Shown: positions 45,451 through 55,701 of the stretch, piece by piece | Position numbering within the stretch: the stretch's first letter is position 1 | How the letters are laid out: every line of letters begins with the position of its first letter | Source: Trichosporon coremiiforme | Lineage: Eukaryota; Basidiomycota; Tremellomycetes; Trichosporonales; Trichosporonaceae | Length of the DNA: 64,000 nt | Direction of reading: 5' to 3' | Assembly: GCA_039545355.1 (NCBI GenBank) | Contig: BCJJ01000006.1 | Location: forward strand, 1,790,973 to 1,854,972 | Notes under the pieces: model-generated | The model's input: only the letters and a program-made list of their open reading frames with translations | What the model was told of the DNA's origin: nothing | The model's database searches: none | Made by a program: the position numbers and the translations under genes

Positions 45451-47283
45451 TTACTTGTGGAGCCGCTCTTCCAGCGCGCGCACGCGCTCCCGCAGCTCGT
45501 CGACCTCGCGGCGCTCGGCACGCTCGACCTCGTACCGAACCATCTCCTTGAGCGAGTCGGCCGACTGCTGCAGCGTGCCGAGCAGGTTGCTCGCCTGCGC
45601 AGCCGTCGACTTGAACTCGTTCGTGGCCGCCATCTGGCTGGCGTACGCCTGATCTGACCGGTGGATCATGTCCTGAAGCTGATAGCGCAGCTGGTCGACC
45701 GACGACAGCATGTCGTAAAGCTGCACGAACGGCTGCAGAAACTGCTCGCGCGGGTGGGGCGGGGAAGGGCTGAGCGAGTAGCCGTTTGACCGGTGCACGC
45801 CGTTGGTGGGACGAGCCGATCCTGGCGGCTGCGAAGGGGGCGGCCCGTGGGGGGACAGGGGAGGGAAGCGCGCGTGGTGAGCGCTCGTTGGGTGGCCCTG
45901 CATTGAGGGGACCGAGAAGTTGCGGCGGTCAGCGGTGTTAGGCTGAGCACTGCGTGCAAGGTGGTCGGGGTATCGAGCGTCGCGGGAGCGGGTCGAGGGG
46001 TTCGCCAACGGAGGTCCCGAAGGCCGTTGCGCCTGCTGGGCGGCTTGGTAGTACTGGTGCTCGCCGCGGCTGAACTCGTCTGGGCGGGCGGAACGCGAGT
46101 GGGCACTGAGAGGAGCGGTCCTCGGGTCGGCGAGGTGGTGCGGGTGGTGGCCGTAGTGGTGGTGAAGGGGAGGGAGGTGGTGAGGGTGGACAGCAGTCTG
46201 CGATCCGGAGGGAGGCTCGCGCGGCGACTGCTGCTGCGAGGCGAGACCTTGATTGAGGGGAGCACTCTTAGAGCCGGGAACCACATCCTTGTCTGTCGCC
46301 GTCGTCACAATGCTCATACGCTCAACCTTGTCCCTGGTCTTCTCGCGGCGAGCACCGACACCTCGCTTCTCGGGGTCCTTTGGTGTCCAGCCCTTAAACG
46401 TGAGCTCGCGCGGGGTCGTCGGCTGGCTGGCGGCCATTTCTTTCCGTCGCTGCGCAATCAGAGCCTGTTGCTGCTCCTTGATGCTGATCGTGTCTCGCAC
46501 TGTCTTCATCTGCTCTTCGTCGACGCTCTTAAAGTCGAAGCCCAAGACAACTGGGGAGGGGATGGCACGGTTGACGTCATTGTCACCGTCGCGCCTGGCC
46601 TCTCGGGATGCGGCAAACCCAATGGGCTGGATTGGGGCCAGGGTGCTGGGGCGCTTGCTGCTGGAGGGCGGCTGCTGCTCCGTCGTGGGCGAGCGCCCAG
46701 GGGCGCTGTTCTTGGAAGGAGACTCGACCGCCGAGCGAGGCCCGTGGCGGGCATTCGTTCGGCTGCGCTTCTCCGGTCTGACAGCGTCGTCTTCGGCACT
46801 GCATGAGCAAGCGGGCAAATAGTAGCGAGAAGAGAGACGGATCGTCGATCGCCGAGGTAGGGGCACCAGTGTCAGCTCATGAAAATCAAGAAGTCAGGGG
46901 TGGAAAATGGACGGCCGAAACTGGTGCCTGCAGTGGGTCGCAACAGGACATCAGGTGCCGGTGGAGACTTACGCTTCTTCGCGGTCACGAGCCTTGCCCT
47001 TGCGACGGTCTTCGCGGTCCTCTGCAGAGCGGGGACCACCGCTTGCCGAAGGAGAACGGCTGTGCCCCGGGGGCGTGGCGTTGGGAGGAGGGTCACGGAG
47101 GGAAGATGTGCTGAAGGACGTGGACGTGGGGCCCGAGTTGTGTTTTGAGGGCAAGTACCGGCGCGGCGAGGGAACGAGAGATGGTGAGTAGAGCAGCGGA
47201 GGGGAAGGAGCATCGGTCGAGCGGTGTGGTGCGACGGGTGCGGGGCAGGGCGATTCGGACGGCGACATGGATTTGTCCATCAT
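45451..47283 (-). CDS. Unrecognised Ser/Pro-rich protein with C-terminal coiled coil
   Basis: Exons 47283-46973 and 46798-45451 joined over a 174-nt intron give 552 aa; no other acceptor in the region keeps the frame open. Start MMDKSMSPSESP is the nearest ATG; an in-frame ATG at 47424 would add 47 residues. The first 150 residues are Ser/Pro/Arg-rich. A conserved-looking segment follows (GFDFKSVDEEQMKTVRD, then SIKEQQQALIAQRRKE and LTFKGWTPKD), then a His/Pro/Ser-rich stretch (HPHHLPPLHHHYGHHPHH). The last 110 residues are helical (QPFVQLYDMLSSVDQLRYQ, NLLGTLQQSADSLKEMV, ERAERREVDELRERV) and should form a coiled coil. The C-terminal pattern faintly recalls the Opi1 repressor, but other Opi1 features are missing, so I assign no function. 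The low-complexity layout suggests a nuclear regulatory or scaffold protein (inference). Confidence 0.7.
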
Positions 47284-50200
47284 GCGGAGAGGCGAACGAT
47301 GATGAGATACGGGAAGGATCAGAAGAAGAGAGTCGAGAGGTAGGTGACAACGATTGTGCGGTTGGGGGTCGTGCGGTAACATAAAGGGTGCGGCATTGGG
47401 CAGTGTGGAACACGGTGTCAGCATGGTTATCCCTTTTGGTAAAGGTCGTTGCTGAACATTGGCACTCTGGGCTTCTGGCACGGGCCGAGGAGGGCAAGAA
47501 GCATGGGCGTGACACAGACGTCTGCGACCAGCGTCTTGTCTGATGCGGCCGCCTGGCTCGCCTCTGGCTCGAGCTGGGCTTGCGGCAGCAGGTCTGTGAT
47601 TGCAGGCCCCTGGCCAAAACCTCAGACTCAAGCCTCGATCAGACATGAGACATGAGACACATCGGCGCACACACGCAGCCTTGGCCATGCCCACTGCAGC
47701 CACACACCTGCGCACATTGCACTCCACGCTTCGGCGAAGCTGCCAACGCCTGCGACAGGTGTGCAGCTGCTCCAGTGCCGCATGTCGTGTGCCGCTTATT
47801 GTTCTGGGGCCCAGCTGCTTCAAAGTCTCGCCACAAACGCGAGGTTCGTCTCGGAAACCGATGTCACAGGTTCACAAGGCACCGGACTCTGTTCCTTCCT
47901 TCCTGTTCTCTCGTCGGGCCCAGGAGACAAGTCGCGCCCCGCAAAACGCGGGCACATCGCGTGTCCGCCTGTCCCGGCGACGGCAGAATCCTTCCCCCAA
48001 CGTTCAACACATCTGATGGACTCACGGATGCATGGCTGAACCAAATTCGAAGCGGTTGCGGACGGGAGAGATTGCTGTCATAAATGAAACTGGCGAAGAC
48101 GTTCAACCTTTTTTCAGAGCCCCACACGTAATCAAGGTTCGCGTTTGGTGCTGTAACACGAGTGAGCTGGCACTAGAGCAGGCGCAGTGATCGTGTGCTG
48201 CGTTGCAGGAGGCGGTGTCTCGCTGCGCTTTTGTTCCCAAGGATTGTTTGCGCGCGTCTTCAAGCCGTGGCGGTTGGGCTTGCTATGCTACTGGGCTGGA
48301 TGCAGACGAGCGTGTAGAGGGTCGCGTCGGGAATGCAAGCACGCGACTCGTTCTCGGGAGGTCGAGGGTATCAAGATCTCGAGTAAGGGCAAAGGGACTA
48401 CGCGTGTCTGTGCGTTGATGTGATCCAGATGAACCAGACGTTTGAGAGCGTGAGCGTGACTGGAACGAGGCAAAGACGAGTTGAGGTGAGATGGAGGAGA
48501 AGGCGATGTGCTGCGGATGTGGATGCGGCGGGGCGGAGAGTGATGTACGGAGGGCACGATCAGTCACGCTTGTGTGTATGTGTGTTGATGTGTGATGGAT
48601 GTCGGACTGGAGTCGAAGATCGATGGAGGAATGGGTCTTGGGACTGGGTCGGTGGTTGAGACTGGGGAAGGGAGGGGCGAGTCGAAGGGGCAAGGGGCGA
48701 CACTAGGCAGGGAGTGCGACGCGGTGTGCGGCAAGAAGAAGGAGAAGGACGGCGAGGGGAAGCCGGGGGAAGAGTTGGAGAGTGGATGGAGAAGAGGGAT
48801 GGAGAGTGCCGGTGTGTGTGCGATGCAAGCAAGCGAAGTGTGGTGGTGGTTGGTGGGTGGGAGAGACGAGGTGATGGGTATGACAGGTGAATGAGTGAAT
48901 CTGGTGCATCTGGAGTGATTGCCCCTGGTGTTCCCGCCTGACAAAGATAGCCAGTCGACCCACACCAGCCCAGTCAACAATGCGAGCAGCCAGTCAGAAT
49001 CAACGGCGAGACCGCCCCGCGACAGGCCTAGTTGGCGCGATGGGGTCTGACGCACAGGCATCCCGCCCAAGGTCCCTGCTGCCCTGCTGTCCAGTCAGCC
49101 CCGATGCATCCACCGCTGGCCGACTAGTCGCTAGTGACCGACCACGAGTACTTGGAGTGCTCTGCCGTCCCTTGCTGGCCCCCTGTGACCCTGAATCCCT
49201 GTCCCTGACTGACTGGTCAGGCGAACTGCCAGCAGTGCCAGCGAGGCTCGCACGTCCAACACCCCAAGTACCCAAACCACCTTAACGTGTTAAGCGTTCG
49301 ACCAAGACTCCAGTAGAGTCAGAGCCGTGCACCGCAAGGCTCACCACCAGAGGCCACCAGCCCAGACTTCAGGGTCCGCGATTCACCTGACCCCTGGATC
49401 CCCATTCCTCCATCCCTTACTCTTCCTGAGTCCTCCAGTCACGACCCACAGTCCCGTTCAATCTGTCAGCCAAACAGGCGCGCCGCCCGAGGCTCGCACA
49501 CTGGTGTGAAACTTGGCCCCCTTGCCCCCCTCCGTCGACTAACCTCCTTCCCCTGCAGTCCTTTCTAATTTTCGATTTTCGCGCGTTTATGCGTTGGCAT
49601 GACAGTGATGAGATTTCATCATTGAAAACGATCCTTTACATGACCAAGCGACGTCAAGTTCTTGATCCAACTGAATCCTCGTCCACACACCCACTGAACT
49701 CAATGTCGAGCTGCAAATGACGCCGCTGCATGCTGCAGTCGCCGGGGCAGATGACGACTTTGGCTGTGGCGTCAGCCGATCAGGTTATCGCCTGGATATC
49801 AATGCAGCCAGCTGAGCCTGTTTGCACTTCTGCTCCTGACGATCCTGGACGGGCAATTCGGTCCCACCAGCCATGTCCCCAGCCTGCAGCCAGCCAACGC
49901 AGCTGCTCAGTGCCAGCTGGCGGAGCAAGAAAGGTAAGGCAGCAGGGGAAGCCAGCCATGCAAGCCATGACCGCAGCGCACTCTGTGTTTAGCACCATGT
50001 TAAAACGAGGGCGCAGCCGAAGAACCAGGACGGCGTTCCACGGCGCAGAACAAGGCGCCCGGTGCGTCTGCGCAAACAACCTGCCAACCCTGCCAAACCT
50101 GACTGGAAACGGCTCAGCGGCTGAACTCTTTTCCTGTGTTTCCTATCGCAGGCAGATCATGTTGCTGCGGGCGGCTTGCGAGCCGCGAGCCTGCCTGCGG

Positions 50201-51886
50201 ATTTGCGACGTCGTCGCCCGCATGCCGCAAGCCCTAATGCCGTCGCCACGAGGGCTGCCCATTCATTGTTTCTTACACCCAGCCTGACGCAGTGATCTGA
50301 CGTCTGACGTCGCCCGACCAAGCACGGCCCATTCAGTCATTTTCCTCTTATGTCCCGATCCACGAAACCTTGCTCAGGCTGGGGATCTAGTTCGCTTCGG
50401 CGACCATGTCGTGCTGGTCGCTTTGGTCGCTTCGGTCTGCGAGTGGCGGCGCATCGAAACCCCATTCATAAATCTGCCGGTTCGGTTGTGCGGCTGTAGC
50501 CATGTTGGCATGCTGACATGCTTGCATGTGACGAGACGCTGAAGCGCAACAGTACACCACACAACATCTCACAGCCGCGGTGCATCCCACTCCGTTCCCC
50601 GGCGCGGTGACGGTCCGCTGTCCGCTCCTCAACCCCCGGAGCACAACATGAGATCCCGGTGACGTTAATCGACGACTGCTAGAATACAAACTGACACAGG
50701 TCGCGAATTGCCTCACACTGCTGTCTCTCACGCTTTCTGCAACCTCTGCTTGTCATGCACGCCTCAGGGCGTGCCTTCTGGCCTTACTCCAAGCGCAGCC
50801 ATAGTCTGCATTGCTATTCACCAGTGATCCACTTCTCGTTCAAGTCAGACAATTCGCAAAGAATCCAAGGACGTAAAGAGTCCTGGCCGTCGTACGTAAT
50901 CCTGAGCCCCGAGAGAGTGAATGAGCCACCACCCGCTTTCAGATATTAGTGGCGCATCGCGGCAGCGGTGCCGTCACTGTTACATTACAGTTGCACCGAA
51001 ATGCGCTAAGCTGATGCAGCTAGTGGATCATGGAACCGACCAGGCTGCTTGTTCGGCACCTGTCCCAGCTTCTCGACATGACGATCGAATCTCTCCGTCG
51101 GCCCACGCCCACGCGAGCTCCCCACGACCACCACGCGACTCACACCCTGGCATCGAGACGATGCACGAATGCGTGCGACGCCTGTTCCAGTGCATCAAGC
51201 TCAAGAAGCGGGCGAGCGGTGCGTTCCTGACCCGCTGCTATGCATCCCGGCGGTTCTTTCTTTGCTGCGGATCGCTGTCCAACAGATCAGTTGCAGGGCC
51301 GTAGGGCCACAAGAGGGCCAACGAAGGGACCGGATCGCACCGGATGCGGGAGCCCTCCGTACGGCACGGTACGCACGGTACGGACCTGTCTCGTCGGATT
51401 GGCATGCTAGGCTCAAACGCTTCCGTGCCGCCTGCGCCATCATTCACCTGTCTGCCGGTTCCGACGCTCGTATTGAATCGTTGCATCCCGTAGTTCTCGT
51501 ATCCCTCCCCACTCGAACCTGGCACCTGTTCCCTCTGCTGTCCCATCCTACAGCCCAAAAGGTGGTCTGAAGCAAGAGGGCACCGGCGCACGTCTTGTTT
51601 CGCAAGGTCGTGGCACATCCGGGGCACACCCGGCTCTGAACTCGATCAGGCCACGATCATGATCAGATTAAGGGACGCGCGCGATCGCGCTCACACGTTT
51701 AGCATCATGACGACATGCTCCCCACTCCTTGTCTGTTCTGTTACTTGTGTTCCCTATCCGTGCTGCTATCTATGCGTGAAGAGAGTTATCATGATTATTA
51801 TTCCCAGAACCGGTCGAAGTATGTAGTCTATGTCTATATAGGTGAGGAGTGGTCACCTGAGCGAGGTCCACACCGAGGTGACAGGT
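47284..51886. other. Gene-poor region upstream of the coiled-coil gene
   Basis: 4.6 kb without a supportable gene. The left part (47.3-49.0 kb) is GA-rich on the plus strand, that is, CT-rich in the sense of the minus-strand coiled-coil gene, so it is probably its promoter and leader. Frames of 90-185 codons (for example 49730-50287) show only low complexity. A G-rich run with quadruplex potential lies at 48664-48697. The right end contains the 3' flank of the MFS gene. No RNA gene or transposon was recognised. Confidence 0.5.
48664..48697 (+). other. G-rich tract with quadruplex potential
   Basis: Five runs of three or four G lie within 34 bases (48664, 48670, 48674, 48687 and 48694). Taking the first four, loops of 2, 1 and 9 bases separate the runs. 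It lies about 1.4 kb upstream of the coiled-coil gene start. Confidence 0.5.
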
Positions 51887-53791
51887 CTAAACGGGGCTGT
51901 CATCCTTGCGCTCGCGGCCATCTCCGACAGCCCCTTCGGCCGGCTTCCCCTCGCCGATCACCTTCTCCGCATCGCAGATCGCCTTCTCCGCTACCTCTGC
52001 CTCCTGCTCAGACTTCTGCTGGGATTTCGGCCCCTTACCCGGCCTGGGCGGAAGTTTGTGGTCCGGAATCAGGACCGCAAAGCCGAAACAGATGACAGCA
52101 AACGGCACGCCAATGAGGAAGACGTCGCGCATCGTCTGCGCGTAGGCAATGAGTGCGCCCTCCCTCTGATTGTCGGGGACAGCTGTCCACAACGCCGCGC
52201 TGTCGAGGATGATCCGGTGCTTAAGCGCGGGACTGAGGTCGGGCGCGTACTGCTCCACGTTTTGCTTGAGGACGTTGCCGAACACGCTCTGCGCGAGCGA
52301 AATGCCGACGATACGGCCCGCGAAGCCGACGAATGTGCCGATGCCCATGCCGGCTGGGATGAGCTTGGGCTCGGAGCGCAATTCGCACTGAATCGAGAGC
52401 GAGGCGTTCTGCATTGCACATCCCGTGCCGGCTCCGATGAGGACTTGGAGACCGTAGAGTGTAGCGAGAGGAGAGCCGTACTTGAATCCGTAGAGACCGC
52501 CACTTCCTGCAGCAAGAAGGACGGGGCCGGCGACGATGAAGAATTTGAACCGGCCCAGACGGGGCACAACCCTCGATGTGATGATGAGGACAACGACTTG
52601 GCTCAGGATGAGGGGAAGGAGGCGCACGCCGGCCTCAGTCGCTGTAAAGCCGTACACGCTCTGGAGCCAGACGGAGGCGTAGAACACGGCAATCATGTAC
52701 ACCGCAAAGAGGGTGAAGAGGACGCCACACGCGGCGTACACCGTGCGGCGCTTGAAGAGGCGTAGCTTGAACATGGCCCGCTTCTCGCCGATGAGCTTCT
52801 CCCATGCGAAGAAGGCGACGGGGAGCACGCCCATGAGCACGAGGGAGACGATGACGCCCGCATCGGACCAAGAGCGAGAAATGCCTCCCCACTCCAGAGC
52901 ATCGATGAGGCATACCGCCCAAGCAGCAGCCAGGACGGCGCCGACCCAGTCGCATCGCGCCACTCGGCCCAGCATTGAGAGCTCGTAGCCATTGTACTCG
53001 GCCTTGCGGCCGATTGGCGGGAAGGCGGGCTGGAAGACGACGATTGCGGCGAGGGCGACACCACCGATGGGCAGATTGATGTAGAAGCACCAGCGCCACG
53101 AGGCGTGGTCAGCGAATGCGCCTCCGATGAGCGGCCCGATCACGCTCGCGACGGCGAACACAGCACCAGAAAAGGCAAAATACTTTGCCCTCTCGCGCAA
53201 CGGCACCAGCTCGGCGATGATGACCATGCCAGAGCTCATGATACCGGCCGCACCGGCACCGGCGAGCGCCCTCCCAAAAATCAGAACAGGCATGTTAGGA
53301 GCCACTCCGCAGACCAAGCTTCCGAGCTCGAACACGAGCACAGCAGAGAACATGACGTGCTTCGAGGGGAAGATCTCGAGGAACTGGGAGTAGATCAAGT
53401 TCAGCGCAAGGAGGGGGAGGAAGAATCCCGCTGCGAGCCACGAGAGCTGGTCTAGGGCTCTGAACTCGGAAGCGATGGCGGGGATGGCTGTCGCGATGAT
53501 GAGCTGGTCTAGCGCGAAGAGGAAAATGGAGACGAGGATCGAGCCGAAGATCGCCCAGAAGCGCCATCTGGACATTTGCGGGATGTCCTGCGCGCCCGGA
53601 GGGCCAGCCGCACCTGGGCCAGGGGGACCCGAGGTTATTGTCGGAACATTGGTGTTGGGAGTGGAGACGGACTTGGTATCGCTATGCTGAGACTTGGTGT
53701 CGCTTGCCCGCGACCCGGTGCGGGACAACGAGAGCTCGAGCGCCGGAGCAGGCGGGAGTGGTTCCCCCTTCTCGGTCGGGAGGGCGGTCAT
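51887..53791 (-). CDS. MFS transporter, DHA2 drug:H+ antiporter type
   Basis: Single exon of 634 aa from ATG 53791 (MTALPTEKGEPLPP); the frame extends upstream only to a TTG. A Ser/Pro/Gly-rich cytosolic N terminus of about 75 residues is followed by hydrophobic segments consistent with 14 helices. Family marks: motif D1-like ALDQLIIATAIPAIASEF, FGRALAGAGAAGIMSSG in helix IV, motif C-like VIGPLIGGAFADHASWRW followed by CFYINLPIGG. The C-terminal tail is charged (KGPKSQQKSEQEAEVAEK). These transporters export drugs, toxins or small metabolites from the cell using the proton gradient; the substrate cannot be inferred. It is one of three intronless genes in a row. Confidence 0.92.
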   Translation of the reverse strand: MTALPTEKGEPLPPAPALELSLSRTGSRASDTKSQHSDTKSVSTPNTNVPTITSGPPGPGAAGPPGAQDIPQMSRWRFWAIFGSILVSIFLFALDQLIIATAIPAIASEFRALDQLSWLAAGFFLPLLALNLIYSQFLEIFPSKHVMFSAVLVFELGSLVCGVAPNMPVLIFGRALAGAGAAGIMSSGMVIIAELVPLRERAKYFAFSGAVFAVASVIGPLIGGAFADHASWRWCFYINLPIGGVALAAIVVFQPAFPPIGRKAEYNGYELSMLGRVARCDWVGAVLAAAWAVCLIDALEWGGISRSWSDAGVIVSLVLMGVLPVAFFAWEKLIGEKRAMFKLRLFKRRTVYAACGVLFTLFAVYMIAVFYASVWLQSVYGFTATEAGVRLLPLILSQVVVLIITSRVVPRLGRFKFFIVAGPVLLAAGSGGLYGFKYGSPLATLYGLQVLIGAGTGCAMQNASLSIQCELRSEPKLIPAGMGIGTFVGFAGRIVGISLAQSVFGNVLKQNVEQYAPDLSPALKHRIILDSAALWTAVPDNQREGALIAYAQTMRDVFLIGVPFAVICFGFAVLIPDHKLPPRPGKGPKSQQKSEQEAEVAEKAICDAEKVIGEGKPAEGAVGDGRERKDDSPV

Positions 53792-54697
53792 CGCTACCTG
53801 TTCGTTGTAGTTACGATGCAATGCCAAACTCAGATGTCGGGCAGTAAGGCAGTCACCTGCATCGCAGAGGTATGTATATGAGCATGCCAAGAAACTCTAG
53901 CGCTTTGCCCGCCGTCTGCAAAAACATGACCTGTTGGACATGTGCACGACCCGCGCGCGGAGGGGTGCCGGTACGGTTTCGCGTTCTTCGGCCGGTCCAA
54001 TGACCCGGATCCGAATTGACAATCAATGGGGCGTTGATATCTGATTAGGACAATCTGAAACGGGCACTTTCCACAACTGGCCATTTCACGGGGCACTCTG
54101 CCGCTGTGAGCTTGCAAGCCGAGCGTACGCATCACCGTCTGCAAGGCCCAAAATAGCCCCAGTGTCTCAAACATGCACGCAACACTTGCGCGTAGAGGAG
54201 GGAGCGATATGGGGGCAGCAGACCAGGACGCTCCGTCTTCGGACGGCGCTGCCCGAAACTGCAGGGATTAGGTTTTCCTTAGTGGCTTGGCAGCAGAGTA
54301 ACATTCCATACCCAACCCAGCCCCAAGCTGCGAGTACAAAACGCGTGGCGCCGGGACACGAAGAATCAAGATACATGTCTATGATATGAAAAGGTAGCTA
54401 GCCCAGGTATAAGTGTCCGTTGAACGGGAGCCGCGGTTGCTGTCTACACACTGTCCGCGAACTGTCCATGGAAAGTGGCCGGCGGGCTCGGCAGAGGATG
54501 ACGAAGGGCCCCGGCACGATGCCGGCTGGCAATGTCACCGTGTCTCGAGGCTAAGACGGGCCGTTGGTCGCGACAATTCGTGGGTAACCGATTCGTGGGC
54601 CGTAGGTCGACAATAAGAAGGTGGACTCCATTCCAGCGAGGTACTTCGCCTGCGCCGAAGGAGGGAGGGCGACGGACCGCAAAGAGTCTGAGCGAGC
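53792..54697. other. Intergenic region upstream of the MFS gene
   Basis: About 0.9 kb between the MFS start and the stop of the GNAT gene (both minus). It should contain the MFS promoter. No coding sequence, repeat or clear TATA box was seen. Confidence 0.5.
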
Positions 54698-55459
54698 TCA
54701 CTTCGCCTTCCAAATCCACCGTCCGCCATACCGCTTCCCCCCTCCCTTCTCAACCGGCCAGTCCGTGACCGTATCACCAACCCTCTCAAACCCATTCGCC
54801 ATGAGCACGCCAATACTGCCCGGGTTGTCATTCTCGACAATGGCCTCTATGGCCTTGACGCCCATCCACTCCCTAGCCCAGGCCAGCACGGCTCCAACAG
54901 CAGCGATCATGACGCCCCTCCCCGTCGCGCCCTCGGCGAGGACGTAGCCGAGATGCCACATGTCGGCCGTGTACGTCTTGGGATCCGAGTCGGAGGGCGT
55001 CAGTCCGATATCGCCCACGATCTCGCCCGAGGCGTTGCGGATACTCTTGAACGGCATGGCCGACAGGGCACGGGTGCCGGGGGCTTTGTGCAGTCCTTCA
55101 CCCTCAGCCACGCCTCCGCCGAGACCGCCGTCCTCGCTCAGCGGCTCCGGCGCAGAAGGGAGCGACTCGACGAGCTCGGCCATGTATCCCTCCTGCTTGC
55201 CGATTTCGCCCTGGACCCAATCCTCGGCCCAGGCGACGGACATGGGCCACGGGAGGCGGTAGAGACGCCGTCCGATTTCGGGCGAGTTGAAGAGCTCTGC
55301 GATTTCTGGGGCGATGCCGGGGCGGAAGGGCACGATGCGGTCGCCCGTCGGCAGGAGGAGGTACGGTTCCCGCCGGTCGTGGTCCCAGCGCAGCGACTCT
55401 GTGAGCGCACGCTTGTATGCGGGGGAGGAGCGGTCGAGTTTGACTGTTGATTCCGACAT
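54698..55459 (-). CDS. GNAT family N-acetyltransferase
   Basis: Single exon, 253 aa, from ATG 55459 (MSESTVKLDRSSPAYK). The GCN5-related fold is of the RimJ/RimL-like (Acetyltransf_3) kind: N-terminal IVPFRPGIAPEIAELFNSP, strand GEIVGDIGLTP, then motif A GYVLAEGATGRGVMIAAVG for acetyl-CoA binding and the C-terminal VENDNPGSIGVLMANGFERVG, which is diagnostic for this subgroup. A Gly/Glu-rich loop (about 105-130) is inserted before the central strand. Substrate unknown: protein N termini, amino acids or drugs are all possible. It lies 242 bases downstream of the GH15 gene on the same strand. Confidence 0.9.
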   Translation of the reverse strand: MSESTVKLDRSSPAYKRALTESLRWDHDRREPYLLLPTGDRIVPFRPGIAPEIAELFNSPEIGRRLYRLPWPMSVAWAEDWVQGEIGKQEGYMAELVESLPSAPEPLSEDGGLGGGVAEGEGLHKAPGTRALSAMPFKSIRNASGEIVGDIGLTPSDSDPKTYTADMWHLGYVLAEGATGRGVMIAAVGAVLAWAREWMGVKAIEAIVENDNPGSIGVLMANGFERVGDTVTDWPVEKGGGKRYGGRWIWKAK

Positions 55460-55701
55460 GGCGATGACTGTTGGAGAGGAAGAGGGAGCCGGGAAGACGA
55501 GGCCAGTTAAGAGTCTGTTCTGGTCGTTCGAGTCGATGCTGCTGTTTTTGGCAGCGCTCCGGACCTTGCGTCATACGCCGGACACACAACCGGACAACAC
55601 CTTAATCTCCGCCGATAAGCTCGGTGACTAAACCACACATGCCTGCTGCTTCAGATTCATGCATACTTGTTTGCTTCTGATACTCGCTACGATGTCTATG
55701 A

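Noticed and set aside
51828..51841. TATATA element near 51.83 kb
   Set aside because: It sits at the 3' end of the MFS gene with no downstream plus-strand gene to serve.
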